Shown one piece after another: positions 8,415 to 16,108 of a stretch of 64,000 nucleotides of DNA. The stretch is from Sphingomonas yabuuchiae (lineage in GTDB: Bacteria > Pseudomonadota > Alphaproteobacteria > Sphingomonadales > Sphingomonadaceae), in assembly GCF_001477495.1 (NCBI RefSeq), contig NZ_LDTF01000009.1, positions 1-64,000 on the forward strand. Reading direction: 5' to 3'. The notes under the pieces were generated by a model. It was not told the origin of the DNA and made no database searches. It worked only from the letters and a program-made list of their open reading frames with translations. Every line of letters starts with the position of its first letter. Within the stretch, counting starts at the first letter, position 1. Both the position numbers and the translations under genes were made by a program.

Positions 8415-9818
8415 TTAGAACCGGAAATTCGCCTCCAGCCCCCACAGGCCCGTGGTGCGGGCGGGGCCGGTCTGGCGAAGGAAGCCGCCCGGCACGAAGG
8501 CCGAGAGCGAGGTGGAGAGTTCGAGTTCGGGCGTCGCCTGCCACGCCAGTGCGACCTCGGCCTGCTTGCCGATGAAGCGCGCGCTCGCGGTGCCGGGCGC
8601 GCGGATCAGGTTGCCGGGAATGTTATAGACGCCGTCGCCGCGCGATTGCCGCCAATAGGCCATGGCGGCGACACTGGCCGAGATGCCCTGCCCCAGCACG
8701 AAGCTCGCGCGCGGATTGACGTTGACGATGTTGCTCGGCCCGACGGGCGACAGCTCGCCGAAATATTTGCCCTTGGGAAACAGGGCGTTGAAAGTGCCCA
8801 GCCGTCCATCCCCGGCATGGGCGTCGCCGCTGACCATGTTGACCCGCAGGACGAGGTCGGGTGACAGGGGTGCGGTGGGAAAGCGGTGGCCCAGCTCGGT
8901 CGCGACGGTCCAGGCGCGAATGGATTGGTCGGCGAACCGTCCGAACTGCACCACCCCCTCGACATTCCAGTGCCAGGGCCCGGCCGCGCCATAGTGACGC
9001 ACCCCCAGGCTGTGGCGTCGCTCCGATCCCGTCATTCCGCCGAACCGGGCGAGGCGATTGCGATAGCCGAGATAATAGAAGTCCAGCCCATTTTGCCCCC
9101 ACGGCATCGTGGCATAGGCGCCCCAGAGCGATTTGGTCGTCGAGCGGCGATCGTCGAAGCTGTGGGGTCCCGGCTGGACCGGCCGCACCGCCAACAGGTC
9201 GATGCGCGCCCCGGGCAGCGATACGATGGCGCGACCGCCGTCAAAGGCCAGCGGGACATTGGGGCCATAGCGCGTACCGATCAGCCGCTCGCTGCCGAAG
9301 GACAGCATCTGCCGCCCAGCCCGCAGGGTCACGCCCGACGCATCGCTCGCGCCGGTGTCGGCGGGACCCAGTCGGAGGTCGGCGAAACCTTGCAACAGGT
9401 CGACACGGGTCTGGTCGATCGGCCCGGCGGAAGGCGCGACGCCGATCGCATAGGCGGCGATCGGCTGGACGAAGCCACGCACCCGCCCGACATGGAGATC
9501 CGCATAGGGCAGCGCACGCAGCCAGACATAGGCGTCGTCAGGCACCGCCGCATTGCCCCACAGATTGTCACGATAGGCCTCGCGCCGTGCCCGCAGCTCC
9601 AGGCCGGTGGTCAGATAGGCGCCATCGTCACCGATCGGGATATATTTGAACGGCTCGGTCCAGTGATCGTCGCGCGCGCTGGGATCGGCCAGCCGGTCCC
9701 AATGCTCGTCATAGCGCACGATGGTCAGCGTGGGGGCCTGCCACGCCTCGGTGCCGCTTTGTGCTACGGCCCCGGCATCGACTTGCGCCGCCGCCAGCAA
9801 GACTGCGAGGTCAAGCAC
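8415..9818 (-). CDS. Alginate-export-family outer-membrane porin
   Basis: This 467-residue protein belongs to the alginate_exp beta-barrel family: a short signal sequence (LDLAVLLAAAQVDAGAVAQ), 'GDDGAYLTTGLELRARREAYRDN', 'GRQMLSFGSERLIGTRYGPNVPLAFDG', and a C-terminal aromatic-ended strand 'WGLEANFRF' typical of outer-membrane proteins. Sphingomonads carry many such barrels for uptake of unknown substrates. The start is taken as GTG at 9818, overlapping the DoxX stop by 8 bases, since the upstream extension lacks signal-peptide character. Alginate itself need not be the substrate. Confidence 0.85.
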   Translation of the reverse strand: MLDLAVLLAAAQVDAGAVAQSGTEAWQAPTLTIVRYDEHWDRLADPSARDDHWTEPFKYIPIGDDGAYLTTGLELRARREAYRDNLWGNAAVPDDAYVWLRALPYADLHVGRVRGFVQPIAAYAIGVAPSAGPIDQTRVDLLQGFADLRLGPADTGASDASGVTLRAGRQMLSFGSERLIGTRYGPNVPLAFDGGRAIVSLPGARIDLLAVRPVQPGPHSFDDRRSTTKSLWGAYATMPWGQNGLDFYYLGYRNRLARFGGMTGSERRHSLGVRHYGAAGPWHWNVEGVVQFGRFADQSIRAWTVATELGHRFPTAPLSPDLVLRVNMVSGDAHAGDGRLGTFNALFPKGKYFGELSPVGPSNIVNVNPRASFVLGQGISASVAAMAYWRQSRGDGVYNIPGNLIRAPGTASARFIGKQAEVALAWQATPELELSTSLSAFVPGGFLRQTGPARTTGLWGLEANFRF

Positions 9819-10233
9819 GATCCCGCCCGGCGAGCATCGCGACCAGCACGAAGCCGCCGACCAGACCGATATGCTCGAAAAAGGCGTTGGTGGCAGCGAA
9901 GCGCTCAGGGCCCGCTTGCATTGTCCAGAAGCCATTGGCGGTCAGCGCGGCGAGCGCAGTGAACACGCCGAGCATCCCCGCTCCCAACCAGACGAAACGC
10001 CCGGTCAGGATCAGCAGCGGGCCGATGAGCTCGACCGCAATGGTGACTGCGGCCCAGAGCGCAGGCGGGGTCATGCCGAAATGCGCCTGCTCCGCCACCG
10101 CCCCCGGCCAGTCGCTCAGCTTGACGATGCCGCCCAGCAGATAGGCGCCGCACAGCGCCAGCCGGGCCGCGAACCATGCCGCACGGTTTTGGACGATGGC
10201 CTCGACAAAGGCGGGGTTGGCGGAGCGGCGCAT
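9811..10233 (-). CDS. DoxX-family membrane protein
   Basis: A 140-residue four-helix membrane protein with the DoxX pattern 'RLALCGAYLLGGIVKLSDWPGAVAEQAHFGM', 'VELIGPLLILTGRFVWLGAG' and 'FFEHIGLVGGFVLVAML'. DoxX-like proteins associate with redox and sulfur stress systems, but most have no defined reaction. It sits in a same-strand run after the VOC gene (1-base gap) and overlaps the following porin start, so it is in an operon. Nothing abnormal is seen. Confidence 0.88.
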   Translation of the reverse strand: MRRSANPAFVEAIVQNRAAWFAARLALCGAYLLGGIVKLSDWPGAVAEQAHFGMTPPALWAAVTIAVELIGPLLILTGRFVWLGAGMLGVFTALAALTANGFWTMQAGPERFAATNAFFEHIGLVGGFVLVAMLAGRDRA

Positions 10234-10234
10234 G

Positions 10235-11116
10235 TCAGTGGATCACGGGCGCGTGGATTTCGGCGATATAGCCGCCGGGAAAGCGGACCATCGCCGATTG
10301 GCGGTCGCCCGCGACATGCGGCGACACCAATGTCTCGACCCCGGCGGCGCTCGCCTTGGCCAGCGTGGCCTGCAGGTTGGTGACCGTGTAGCCCGTCACT
10401 TCGCGACCATAGGGCCAGGGCAATTGCCCATCCGAGACGATCACCATCATGTCGCCATAGCCCGAGGTCATGCGCACCCGGCGATAGGTCTTGCCCGGCT
10501 GGCCGATATCCACGCCGTCCGCCGCCTTGTCATCCGACAGCACCCGCGCATGGGCATAGCCGCCCCAGCTCTTCAGGAACGCTCCGGCCGCGTCGGCGGT
10601 CAGATAGACCCGGTTCTCCGGCACATTGGCCAGCGGCGCGTAACTCGGCTTGGTGGTGTGCCAATAGAGCTGCATGTTGATGCCGCCCGGCCATTGCACC
10701 ACCACGTCGCGCCCGATCGGATCGGGAAAGGTCGTGATGACCCGCACCGCGCCATGCTTCACCGCCGCCGCGACCGCCTTGTCCATGTCGGTGACGAGAT
10801 AACCGGTCCGCTCCTGTCCGAAGGGATAGGGGATGGGCGTCAGGAAGCCGAAGGCCGAGACGCTGCCCGCCGGGGTCAGCGCCAGTTGCGACTTGGTCTT
10901 GCTGGGCGTCGGCGTGACCTGGAACTGGCCCTGTTTGCTCAGGCTGCCGCCAAAGGTGGCGACGAAACTGCGCATGAAGGCGTCATACTGGTCCTGCGGC
11001 ACATAGACATGGGTCGTGTCATATTGCGGGCCGACAGCGAAATCGGGGGTTTTCTGGGCGGTGGCCGGCGCGGTGCCGAACAGGACGACCGCCGTGAGAA
11101 ACATGGTCTTCTTCAT
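10235..11116 (-). CDS. Secreted VOC-superfamily (glyoxalase-fold) protein
   Basis: This 293-residue protein has a signal peptide (MKKTMFLTAVVLFGTAPATAQ) followed by two tandem vicinal-oxygen-chelate modules: 'DTTHVYVPQDQYDAFMRSFVATFGG...GYLVTDMDKAVAAAVKHG' and 'NRVYLTADAAGAFLKS...GYTVTNLQATLAKASAAGVE'. VOC proteins bind a metal between paired modules and carry out isomerase or dioxygenase chemistry. Export to the periplasm is unusual but occurs. The gene follows the amidohydrolase on the same strand, 27 bases away. The substrate is unknown; co-transcription suggests a shared degradative role. Confidence 0.85.
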   Translation of the reverse strand: MKKTMFLTAVVLFGTAPATAQKTPDFAVGPQYDTTHVYVPQDQYDAFMRSFVATFGGSLSKQGQFQVTPTPSKTKSQLALTPAGSVSAFGFLTPIPYPFGQERTGYLVTDMDKAVAAAVKHGAVRVITTFPDPIGRDVVVQWPGGINMQLYWHTTKPSYAPLANVPENRVYLTADAAGAFLKSWGGYAHARVLSDDKAADGVDIGQPGKTYRRVRMTSGYGDMMVIVSDGQLPWPYGREVTGYTVTNLQATLAKASAAGVETLVSPHVAGDRQSAMVRFPGGYIAEIHAPVIH

Positions 11117-11142
11117 CGCAATTCTCCTTCGGTCAGGATGGA

Positions 11143-13071
11143 TCAGACGGCCCAGCAGCCGCAGCCGAACGAGCCCCAGAAGCTCTGCACATCGGCGGCG
11201 GGCACATCGGCGCCGAGCGCGGCGGCATGGTCATGGCCATGGACTGCGCAGCCGCTCGCGCAGCCACAGGCACTCGCCAGTTTCGCGCTGGCTTCGGGCG
11301 AGCGGTGATAACCGCCAAAGGTCGCGACCGGCGACCAGTCTGGCATGGGCTTGGGCAGCGCAGGCGCGAGCGGGGCATAATCCCCTTCGCCCGACACGAC
11401 CTTGCCCCCCAGGATGGTCAGGACCGAGCACAAATGCGGAATGTCGCTTTCGGGCACCGCGAAATAATCGTCCGACAGGACCGCCAGATCGGCGAGCTGG
11501 CCGACCTTGATCTGCCCCTTCTTGCCTACCTCGTTGGAGAACCAGGTGTTCTCGTGCGTCCACATGCGCAGCGCCTTTTCGCGGCTGACGCGGTTGGCGC
11601 CGGGATAGAGCGACAGTCCGCCGACCGTCCGGCCGGTTACCAGCCAGTTCAGCGACACCCAGGGATTGTAGCTGGCGACGCGCGTGGCGTCGGTGCCCGC
11701 GCCGACCGGAATGCCTGCCGCGATCATCTTGCCGATCGGCGGCGTCCGCTCGGCGGCCTTCTGGCCATAGCGTTCGACGAAATACTCGCCCTGATAGGCC
11801 ATGCGGTGCTGCACCGCGATGCCGCCGCCCAGTGCCGCGATCCGGTCGATATTCCGGTCGCTGATCGTCTCGGCATGGTCGAAGAACCAGTTGATGCCGG
11901 TCAGCGGAATGTCGCGGTGGACCTTCTCATAGACGTCCAGCGCGCGGCCGATCGTCTGGTCATAGGTGGCGTGCAACCGCCACGGCCAGCGATGCTCGGC
12001 GAGCAGGCGGATCACCGGCTCCAGATCGCCCTCCATGCTCGGCGGCATGTCGGGGCGCTCGACGCGAAAATCCTCGAAGTCCGCCGCCGAATAGACCAGC
12101 ATCTCACCCGCGCCGTTATGGCGATAGGTGTCGTCGCCCTGCCCCGGCGACACCTGCTTCACCCAGCCGGAGAAATCGGCCAGTTCTTCTTTGGGCTTCT
12201 GGGTGAACAGGTTGTAGCTGATGCGGAGGGTCAGCTGGTCGTCGGTGTGCAGCTTCTCGATGATCTCGTAATCGTCGGGGTAGTTCTGGAAACCGCCGCC
12301 CGCATCGATCACGCCGGTCACGCCCAGCCCGTTCATCTCGCGCATGAAATGGCGGGTCGAATTGAGCTGATACTTGGGCGGCAGCTTGGGTCCCTTGGCG
12401 AGCGTCGAATAGAGGATCGTCGCATTGGGCTTGGCGAGCAGCAGGCCGGTCGGGTTGCCCGCCGCGTCGCGCACGATCTCGCCACCCGGCGGGTTGGGCG
12501 TATCCTTGCTATAACCGACAACCCGCAGCGCGGCGGCGTTGAGCAGCGCGCGGTCGTAGAGGTGCAGGATGAAGACCGGCGTGTCGGGCGCGACCGCGTT
12601 CAGCTCAGCGATCGTCGGTAGGCGCTTTTCCGCGAACTGATGCTCGGTGAAGCCGCCGACCACGCGCACCCATTGCGGCGCGGGCGTGTTGTCGACCTGG
12701 CGCTTCAGCATCGCCATTGCATCGGCCAGCGTCGGCACGCCGTCCCAGCGCAGCTCCATATTATAGTTCAGCCCGCCCCGGATGATGTGCATGTGGCTGT
12801 CGATCAGGCCGGGGATGATGCGGCGCCTGCCCGCATCGATCACCTGCGCGCGGGGCGCGGCGGCGCGGACCTCCGGCTCGGTGCCGACGCACAGGAACTT
12901 GCCGTCACGGATCGCGATCGCCTGCGCCTCGGGATTTTCGCGGTCGAGGGTCGTGACCTTGGCGTTGACGAGGATCAGGTCGGTCATGGCGGCATTTCCT
13001 TGGGCTGCGAACAGGGAGGACGCGGCGGTGGCGGCGAGCCCGGCGAGCGTCTGGCGGCGGGTGGGCATCAT
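11143..13071 (-). CDS. Tat-exported amidohydrolase (YtcJ-like) with Cys/His-rich tail
   Basis: This 642-residue protein starts with a twin-arginine-like signal ('MPTRRQTLAGLAATAASSLFAAQGNA') and continues with an amidohydrolase TIM barrel: the HxH metal pair in 'GLIDSHMHIIRGG' (His93/His95), 'WFFDHAETI' and the late Asp in 'GAGTDATRVASYNP'. It matches YtcJ-type metal-dependent hydrolases. An oddity is the last ~45 residues, which form a Cys/His-rich tail (ACGCASGCAVHGHDHAA ... FGCGCWAV) not expected in the family and reminiscent of metal binding. ATGATG at 13071 overlaps the TGA of the upstream XapX gene, coupling the two. The substrate is unknown. Confidence 0.87.
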   Translation of the reverse strand: MMPTRRQTLAGLAATAASSLFAAQGNAAMTDLILVNAKVTTLDRENPEAQAIAIRDGKFLCVGTEPEVRAAAPRAQVIDAGRRRIIPGLIDSHMHIIRGGLNYNMELRWDGVPTLADAMAMLKRQVDNTPAPQWVRVVGGFTEHQFAEKRLPTIAELNAVAPDTPVFILHLYDRALLNAAALRVVGYSKDTPNPPGGEIVRDAAGNPTGLLLAKPNATILYSTLAKGPKLPPKYQLNSTRHFMREMNGLGVTGVIDAGGGFQNYPDDYEIIEKLHTDDQLTLRISYNLFTQKPKEELADFSGWVKQVSPGQGDDTYRHNGAGEMLVYSAADFEDFRVERPDMPPSMEGDLEPVIRLLAEHRWPWRLHATYDQTIGRALDVYEKVHRDIPLTGINWFFDHAETISDRNIDRIAALGGGIAVQHRMAYQGEYFVERYGQKAAERTPPIGKMIAAGIPVGAGTDATRVASYNPWVSLNWLVTGRTVGGLSLYPGANRVSREKALRMWTHENTWFSNEVGKKGQIKVGQLADLAVLSDDYFAVPESDIPHLCSVLTILGGKVVSGEGDYAPLAPALPKPMPDWSPVATFGGYHRSPEASAKLASACGCASGCAVHGHDHAAALGADVPAADVQSFWGSFGCGCWAV

Positions 13072-13277
13072 GGCTTGTGGTCCGGGGCCGGGGCTGCGAC
13101 CGTGCTGGCCGGGGCGCCGATCCAGTGCCGCGCCACCGGCACCGCTTGCTCGCCCAGCAGGATGCCGAACAATCCGACCAGCGCGATCACCGGCGGCGCG
13201 GGCGATTTGACGCCGAGGAGGCTGTAGACGATGCCGACCAGCAGACCGGCACCCAGCGAGAGAAGATAGGGTTTCAT
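13068..13277 (-). CDS. XapX-domain small membrane protein
   Basis: This 69-residue protein matches the XapX family: 'LLSLGAGLLVGIVYSLLGVKSPAPPVIALVGLFGILLGEQAVP', two transmembrane helices around a KSPAPP turn. The family's function is unknown, but in many proteobacteria the gene is next to amidohydrolases, as here. Its stop overlaps the start of the downstream amidohydrolase (ATGA). A GGAGG-like element precedes the ATG at 13277. Confidence 0.9.
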   Translation of the reverse strand: MKPYLLSLGAGLLVGIVYSLLGVKSPAPPVIALVGLFGILLGEQAVPVARHWIGAPASTVAAPAPDHKP

Positions 13278-13308
13278 CGGACAGCCTCCTCAGGCAGGTT
13301 CGGAGGGA

Positions 13309-14145
13309 TCAGCTGCGCACGAAGGCGAGCAGATCGGGGTTGATGACGTCGGCGTTGACGGTCAGCATCCCGTGGCTGAATCCCGGATAGATTTTCAGCG
13401 TCGGGTTCGGCAGCAGCTTGGCCTGCAGTTCGGCCCCCTGATGATAGGGCACGACCTGATCGTCATCGCCCGCCAGGACCAGCGTCGGGACGGTCATCGC
13501 CTTCAGATCGTCGGTCTGGTCGGTTTCCGAAAAGGCCTTGATGCCCGCATAATGCGCCTGGGCGCTGCCCATCATGCCCTGGCGCCACCAATTGGCGATC
13601 ACGCCCGGCTGCACGGTCGCGCCTTCGCGGTTGAAGCCGTAGAACGGCCCGGCGGCGACATCCTGAAAGAATTGCGCGCGGTTGGCCGCGGTGCCCTCGC
13701 GGAACCCGTCGAACACGCTGATCGGAAGGCCGTTCGGATAGGCCTCGGTCTTGGCCATGATCGGCGGCACCGCACTCACCAATACCGCCTTGGCGACGCG
13801 GCCCTGCGGGATGCCATATTGTGCGACATAGCGGGCGACTTCGCCGCCGCCGGTCGAATGGCCGATATGCACCGCATTGGTCAGGTCGAGGTGGCGGGCG
13901 ACCGCGTCGGCATCGCTGGCATAATGGTCCATGTCATGGCCGGTGCCGATCTGGCTGGAGCGGCCATGCCCCCGCCGGTCGTGCGCGACGACGCGGTAGC
14001 CTTCGTTGAGGAAGAACAGCATCTGGGTGTCCCAGTCGTCCGACGACAACGGCCAGCCATGGTGGAACACGATCGGCTGCGCGTTCTTGGGGCCCCAATC
14101 TTTGTAGAAGATTTCGGCGCCGTCCTGCGTGGTCACATAGGTCAT
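13309..14145 (-). CDS. Alpha/beta hydrolase, non-heme chloroperoxidase type
   Basis: This 278-residue protein matches cofactor-free haloperoxidases/esterases: oxyanion segment 'VFHHGWPLSSDDWD', nucleophile elbow GHSTGG (Ser97), acid in 'LVLAGDDDQVVPY' and histidine in 'YPGFSHGML'. These enzymes are esterases or perhydrolases; halogenation is a side reaction with peracids. The ATG at 14145 gives the family's usual length; an extension to 14250 has no similarity. The XapX gene follows 31 bases downstream and the isochorismatase-like gene lies 37 bases upstream on the same strand. Confidence 0.92.
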   Translation of the reverse strand: MTYVTTQDGAEIFYKDWGPKNAQPIVFHHGWPLSSDDWDTQMLFFLNEGYRVVAHDRRGHGRSSQIGTGHDMDHYASDADAVARHLDLTNAVHIGHSTGGGEVARYVAQYGIPQGRVAKAVLVSAVPPIMAKTEAYPNGLPISVFDGFREGTAANRAQFFQDVAAGPFYGFNREGATVQPGVIANWWRQGMMGSAQAHYAGIKAFSETDQTDDLKAMTVPTLVLAGDDDQVVPYHQGAELQAKLLPNPTLKIYPGFSHGMLTVNADVINPDLLAFVRS

Positions 14146-14182
14146 GGGTCGTTCCTTTCGCGTCTTGTGTGGGGGGATGGGA

Positions 14183-14842
14183 TCAGGCGTGGCCGCCTTC
14201 GGAGGCGCCGAACATCGCCTTGGCGTAGGTGACGCCCAGGCCGTAGGCACCGCCCCATTTCTTCGCGATGCCGGTGGTCGACTCGTAGGTCTCGGTGCGC
14301 GCCCAGTCGCGTTGCAGTTCGAGCAGATATTGCAGCGCGGTCATCGGCTTGGCGCCGAGCTGGATCATCCGCTGTACCGCGCGCTCATGCGCCTCGACCG
14401 AAATGTCGCCGCAGGCATCGGCGATGAAATAGACGTCGAAACCCTGGTCGATCGCGGAGGCGACGGGGCCGACGATGCACACGCTGGTCCACAGCCCGGC
14501 GAACACGATCCGGTCCTTGCCGATCCGGTTCACCTCATCGATCACGGCGGCGTCTTCCCAGGTGTTCATGCTGGTGCGGTCGAGCATCGGCTGGCCGTCG
14601 AACGCCTCGACGATCTCGTCGAACATCGGGCCGGAAAAGCTCTTTTCGGCGACCGTGGTCAGGATCGTCGGCACGCCGAACGACTTGGCGGCGCGGCTGA
14701 CCAGCGCGGCATTGTTGCGCAGCAGTTCGGGCGCGATCGACTTGGTGGCGAAGGCCATTTGCGATTGGAAATCGATCAGGACCAGGCTGTGGTCCGTCGG
14801 CGAGAGCAGCGAGGAACCAGGGGTCGGGGTGGCTTTCGGCAT
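14183..14842 (-). CDS. Isochorismatase-like cysteine hydrolase (YcaC-like)
   Basis: This 219-residue protein has the cysteine-hydrolase fold: catalytic Asp in 'LVLIDFQSQMAF' (Asp24), the conserved cis-peptide region, and nucleophile Cys122 in 'GLWTSVCIVGPVASAIDQGFDVYFIADACGD'. It resembles YcaC-like hydrolases rather than true isochorismatases; the natural substrate is uncharacterised. It is intact and appears to begin the minus-strand run that continues into the haloperoxidase-like, XapX, amidohydrolase, VOC, DoxX, porin and YoaK genes. Confidence 0.9.
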   Translation of the reverse strand: MPKATPTPGSSLLSPTDHSLVLIDFQSQMAFATKSIAPELLRNNAALVSRAAKSFGVPTILTTVAEKSFSGPMFDEIVEAFDGQPMLDRTSMNTWEDAAVIDEVNRIGKDRIVFAGLWTSVCIVGPVASAIDQGFDVYFIADACGDISVEAHERAVQRMIQLGAKPMTALQYLLELQRDWARTETYESTTGIAKKWGGAYGLGVTYAKAMFGASEGGHA

Positions 14843-14973
14843 CGTGTCTTCCTTCCTGTGTTTTTGAGCAACTTGGCTGATGTTGAGGGGAGATTATGCA
14901 GGACCGGCTTGGCGGAATATCCCGATAGTTTCGGCCTGTGCGTTCAAGAAAGTCGAATAGACGGTGAAGCGCT

Positions 14974-15180
14974 TCACTGGCGTGCGGCAGGCGCCATCAC
15001 GGCGCGCAGCACGATGGCGAGGCCGATCAGATAGAGGAACAACAGCATCGCCAGCGTCCCGTCCGGCCCCATGGCAAGGCAGGCGAGCCCCACCAGCAGC
15101 AGCCCGCCGCCGCCGATCAGGATACGGGGGAACAGCGCGTCCCGGTCGGTGGGCGGCGACAGATCGTGTGGCATCAGCAT
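14974..15180 (-). CDS. Small two-helix membrane protein, unknown
   Basis: A 68-residue protein with an N-terminal hydrophilic stretch and two hydrophobic segments ('ILIGGGGLLLVGLACLAMG' and 'LAMLLFLYLIGLAIVLRAVM'). I do not recognise a family. Its start overlaps the end of the upstream alpha/beta hydrolase gene by seven bases (stop at 15174), which supports expression as the second gene of that unit. A second Met at codon 3 (15174) is an equally good start. Confidence 0.6.
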   Translation of the reverse strand: MLMPHDLSPPTDRDALFPRILIGGGGLLLVGLACLAMGPDGTLAMLLFLYLIGLAIVLRAVMAPAARQ

Positions 15181-16007
15181 GGGGAAAGCTCCTCGGAGGC
15201 GGGGGTGTGAAGATGATCGCGCAAGGCGGCTGCGATGACGCGCAGCGCGTCGGTGGCACCGGCCGCGTCGCGTAAGGGGGGTAACCAGGTGAAATCATGG
15301 ATCATGCCGATGACCCGTGCGGCGGACAGGTCGACGCCCTGCGCCATCAGGCGGCGGCCCAACGCCTCGGTCGGTTCGGCAAAGGGGTCCGCCTCGGCGG
15401 TGAGCAGCAGCGTTCGGGGAAAGGCGAAGGGCTCGACCGTCAGCGCGGCCGGATCGATGATCGCGGCGGCTTTGGCCGCCAGATGCGTCGCCCGTTCGGC
15501 GTCCAGCCATTCCGTGCCCGCGACATCAGAGGGGTGCCCGAGCACCGGGGTCGCCAGGATGAGCAGCCGGATCGACCAGCCGGCGGGGCGCGCCACGACC
15601 AGCGCTAGCGCAAGGGCCGCGCCCAGGCCGTCGCCGCCAATCGCGATCGGACCCCGATCGGCCAGCGGCATCGCCGCGACCAGGGCGGCGGCACCCGACA
15701 GATCGGCATCGGCGATTCGATAGCGCAGGATCGCCACCCCGGCATCTTCGGCCAGCGCGCGAAGCGCGGGCAGCCGGTCCCCGTCACGATCGGAGGCGAC
15801 CTCCAGATACAGGAAAAGCGGCAGCGGCCGGTCGTCGCCCGCCGGACGAAGCGTTACGAGCGACGCCGCGCCTGGATCCTGCTGGCCGGCGCCTTCTTGC
15901 CAGCGATCCAGGAACGACTGGACGACGGGATCGAGCACGGGATGCTCGGCGACTGTCGAAAGCCGCACGGCGCGGGGCGGGACGACAGGGTTCGTGTCGT
16001 GAGGCAC
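15174..16007 (-). CDS. Alpha/beta-hydrolase-fold protein lacking the nucleophile Ser
   Basis: This 277-residue protein resembles the acetyl-esterase (HSL-like) branch of alpha/beta hydrolases: 'LPLFLYLEVASD', elbow region, 'LLLTAEADPFAEPTEALGRRL' for the acid and 'VIGMIHDFTWLPPL' for the histidine. The nucleophile elbow reads GGDGLGA (residues 124-130), with Gly127 where GDSAG has Ser, so a classical esterase mechanism looks impossible. It may be a binding or regulatory pseudoenzyme. It follows the winged-helix/NB-ARC regulator by about 100 bases on the same strand and overlaps the small membrane protein gene. Confidence 0.75.
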   Translation of the reverse strand: MPHDTNPVVPPRAVRLSTVAEHPVLDPVVQSFLDRWQEGAGQQDPGAASLVTLRPAGDDRPLPLFLYLEVASDRDGDRLPALRALAEDAGVAILRYRIADADLSGAAALVAAMPLADRGPIAIGGDGLGAALALALVVARPAGWSIRLLILATPVLGHPSDVAGTEWLDAERATHLAAKAAAIIDPAALTVEPFAFPRTLLLTAEADPFAEPTEALGRRLMAQGVDLSAARVIGMIHDFTWLPPLRDAAGATDALRVIAAALRDHLHTPASEELSPC

Positions 16008-16108
16008 GGTTCAAGTCCTTCAAATCGTGTGTCGATCACTGACCGACTGACAAGAAGGACTATGGGCGCCGCACCCGATCCCCGCGAGTGAAGCGTCGTG
16101 AAGAGTCG

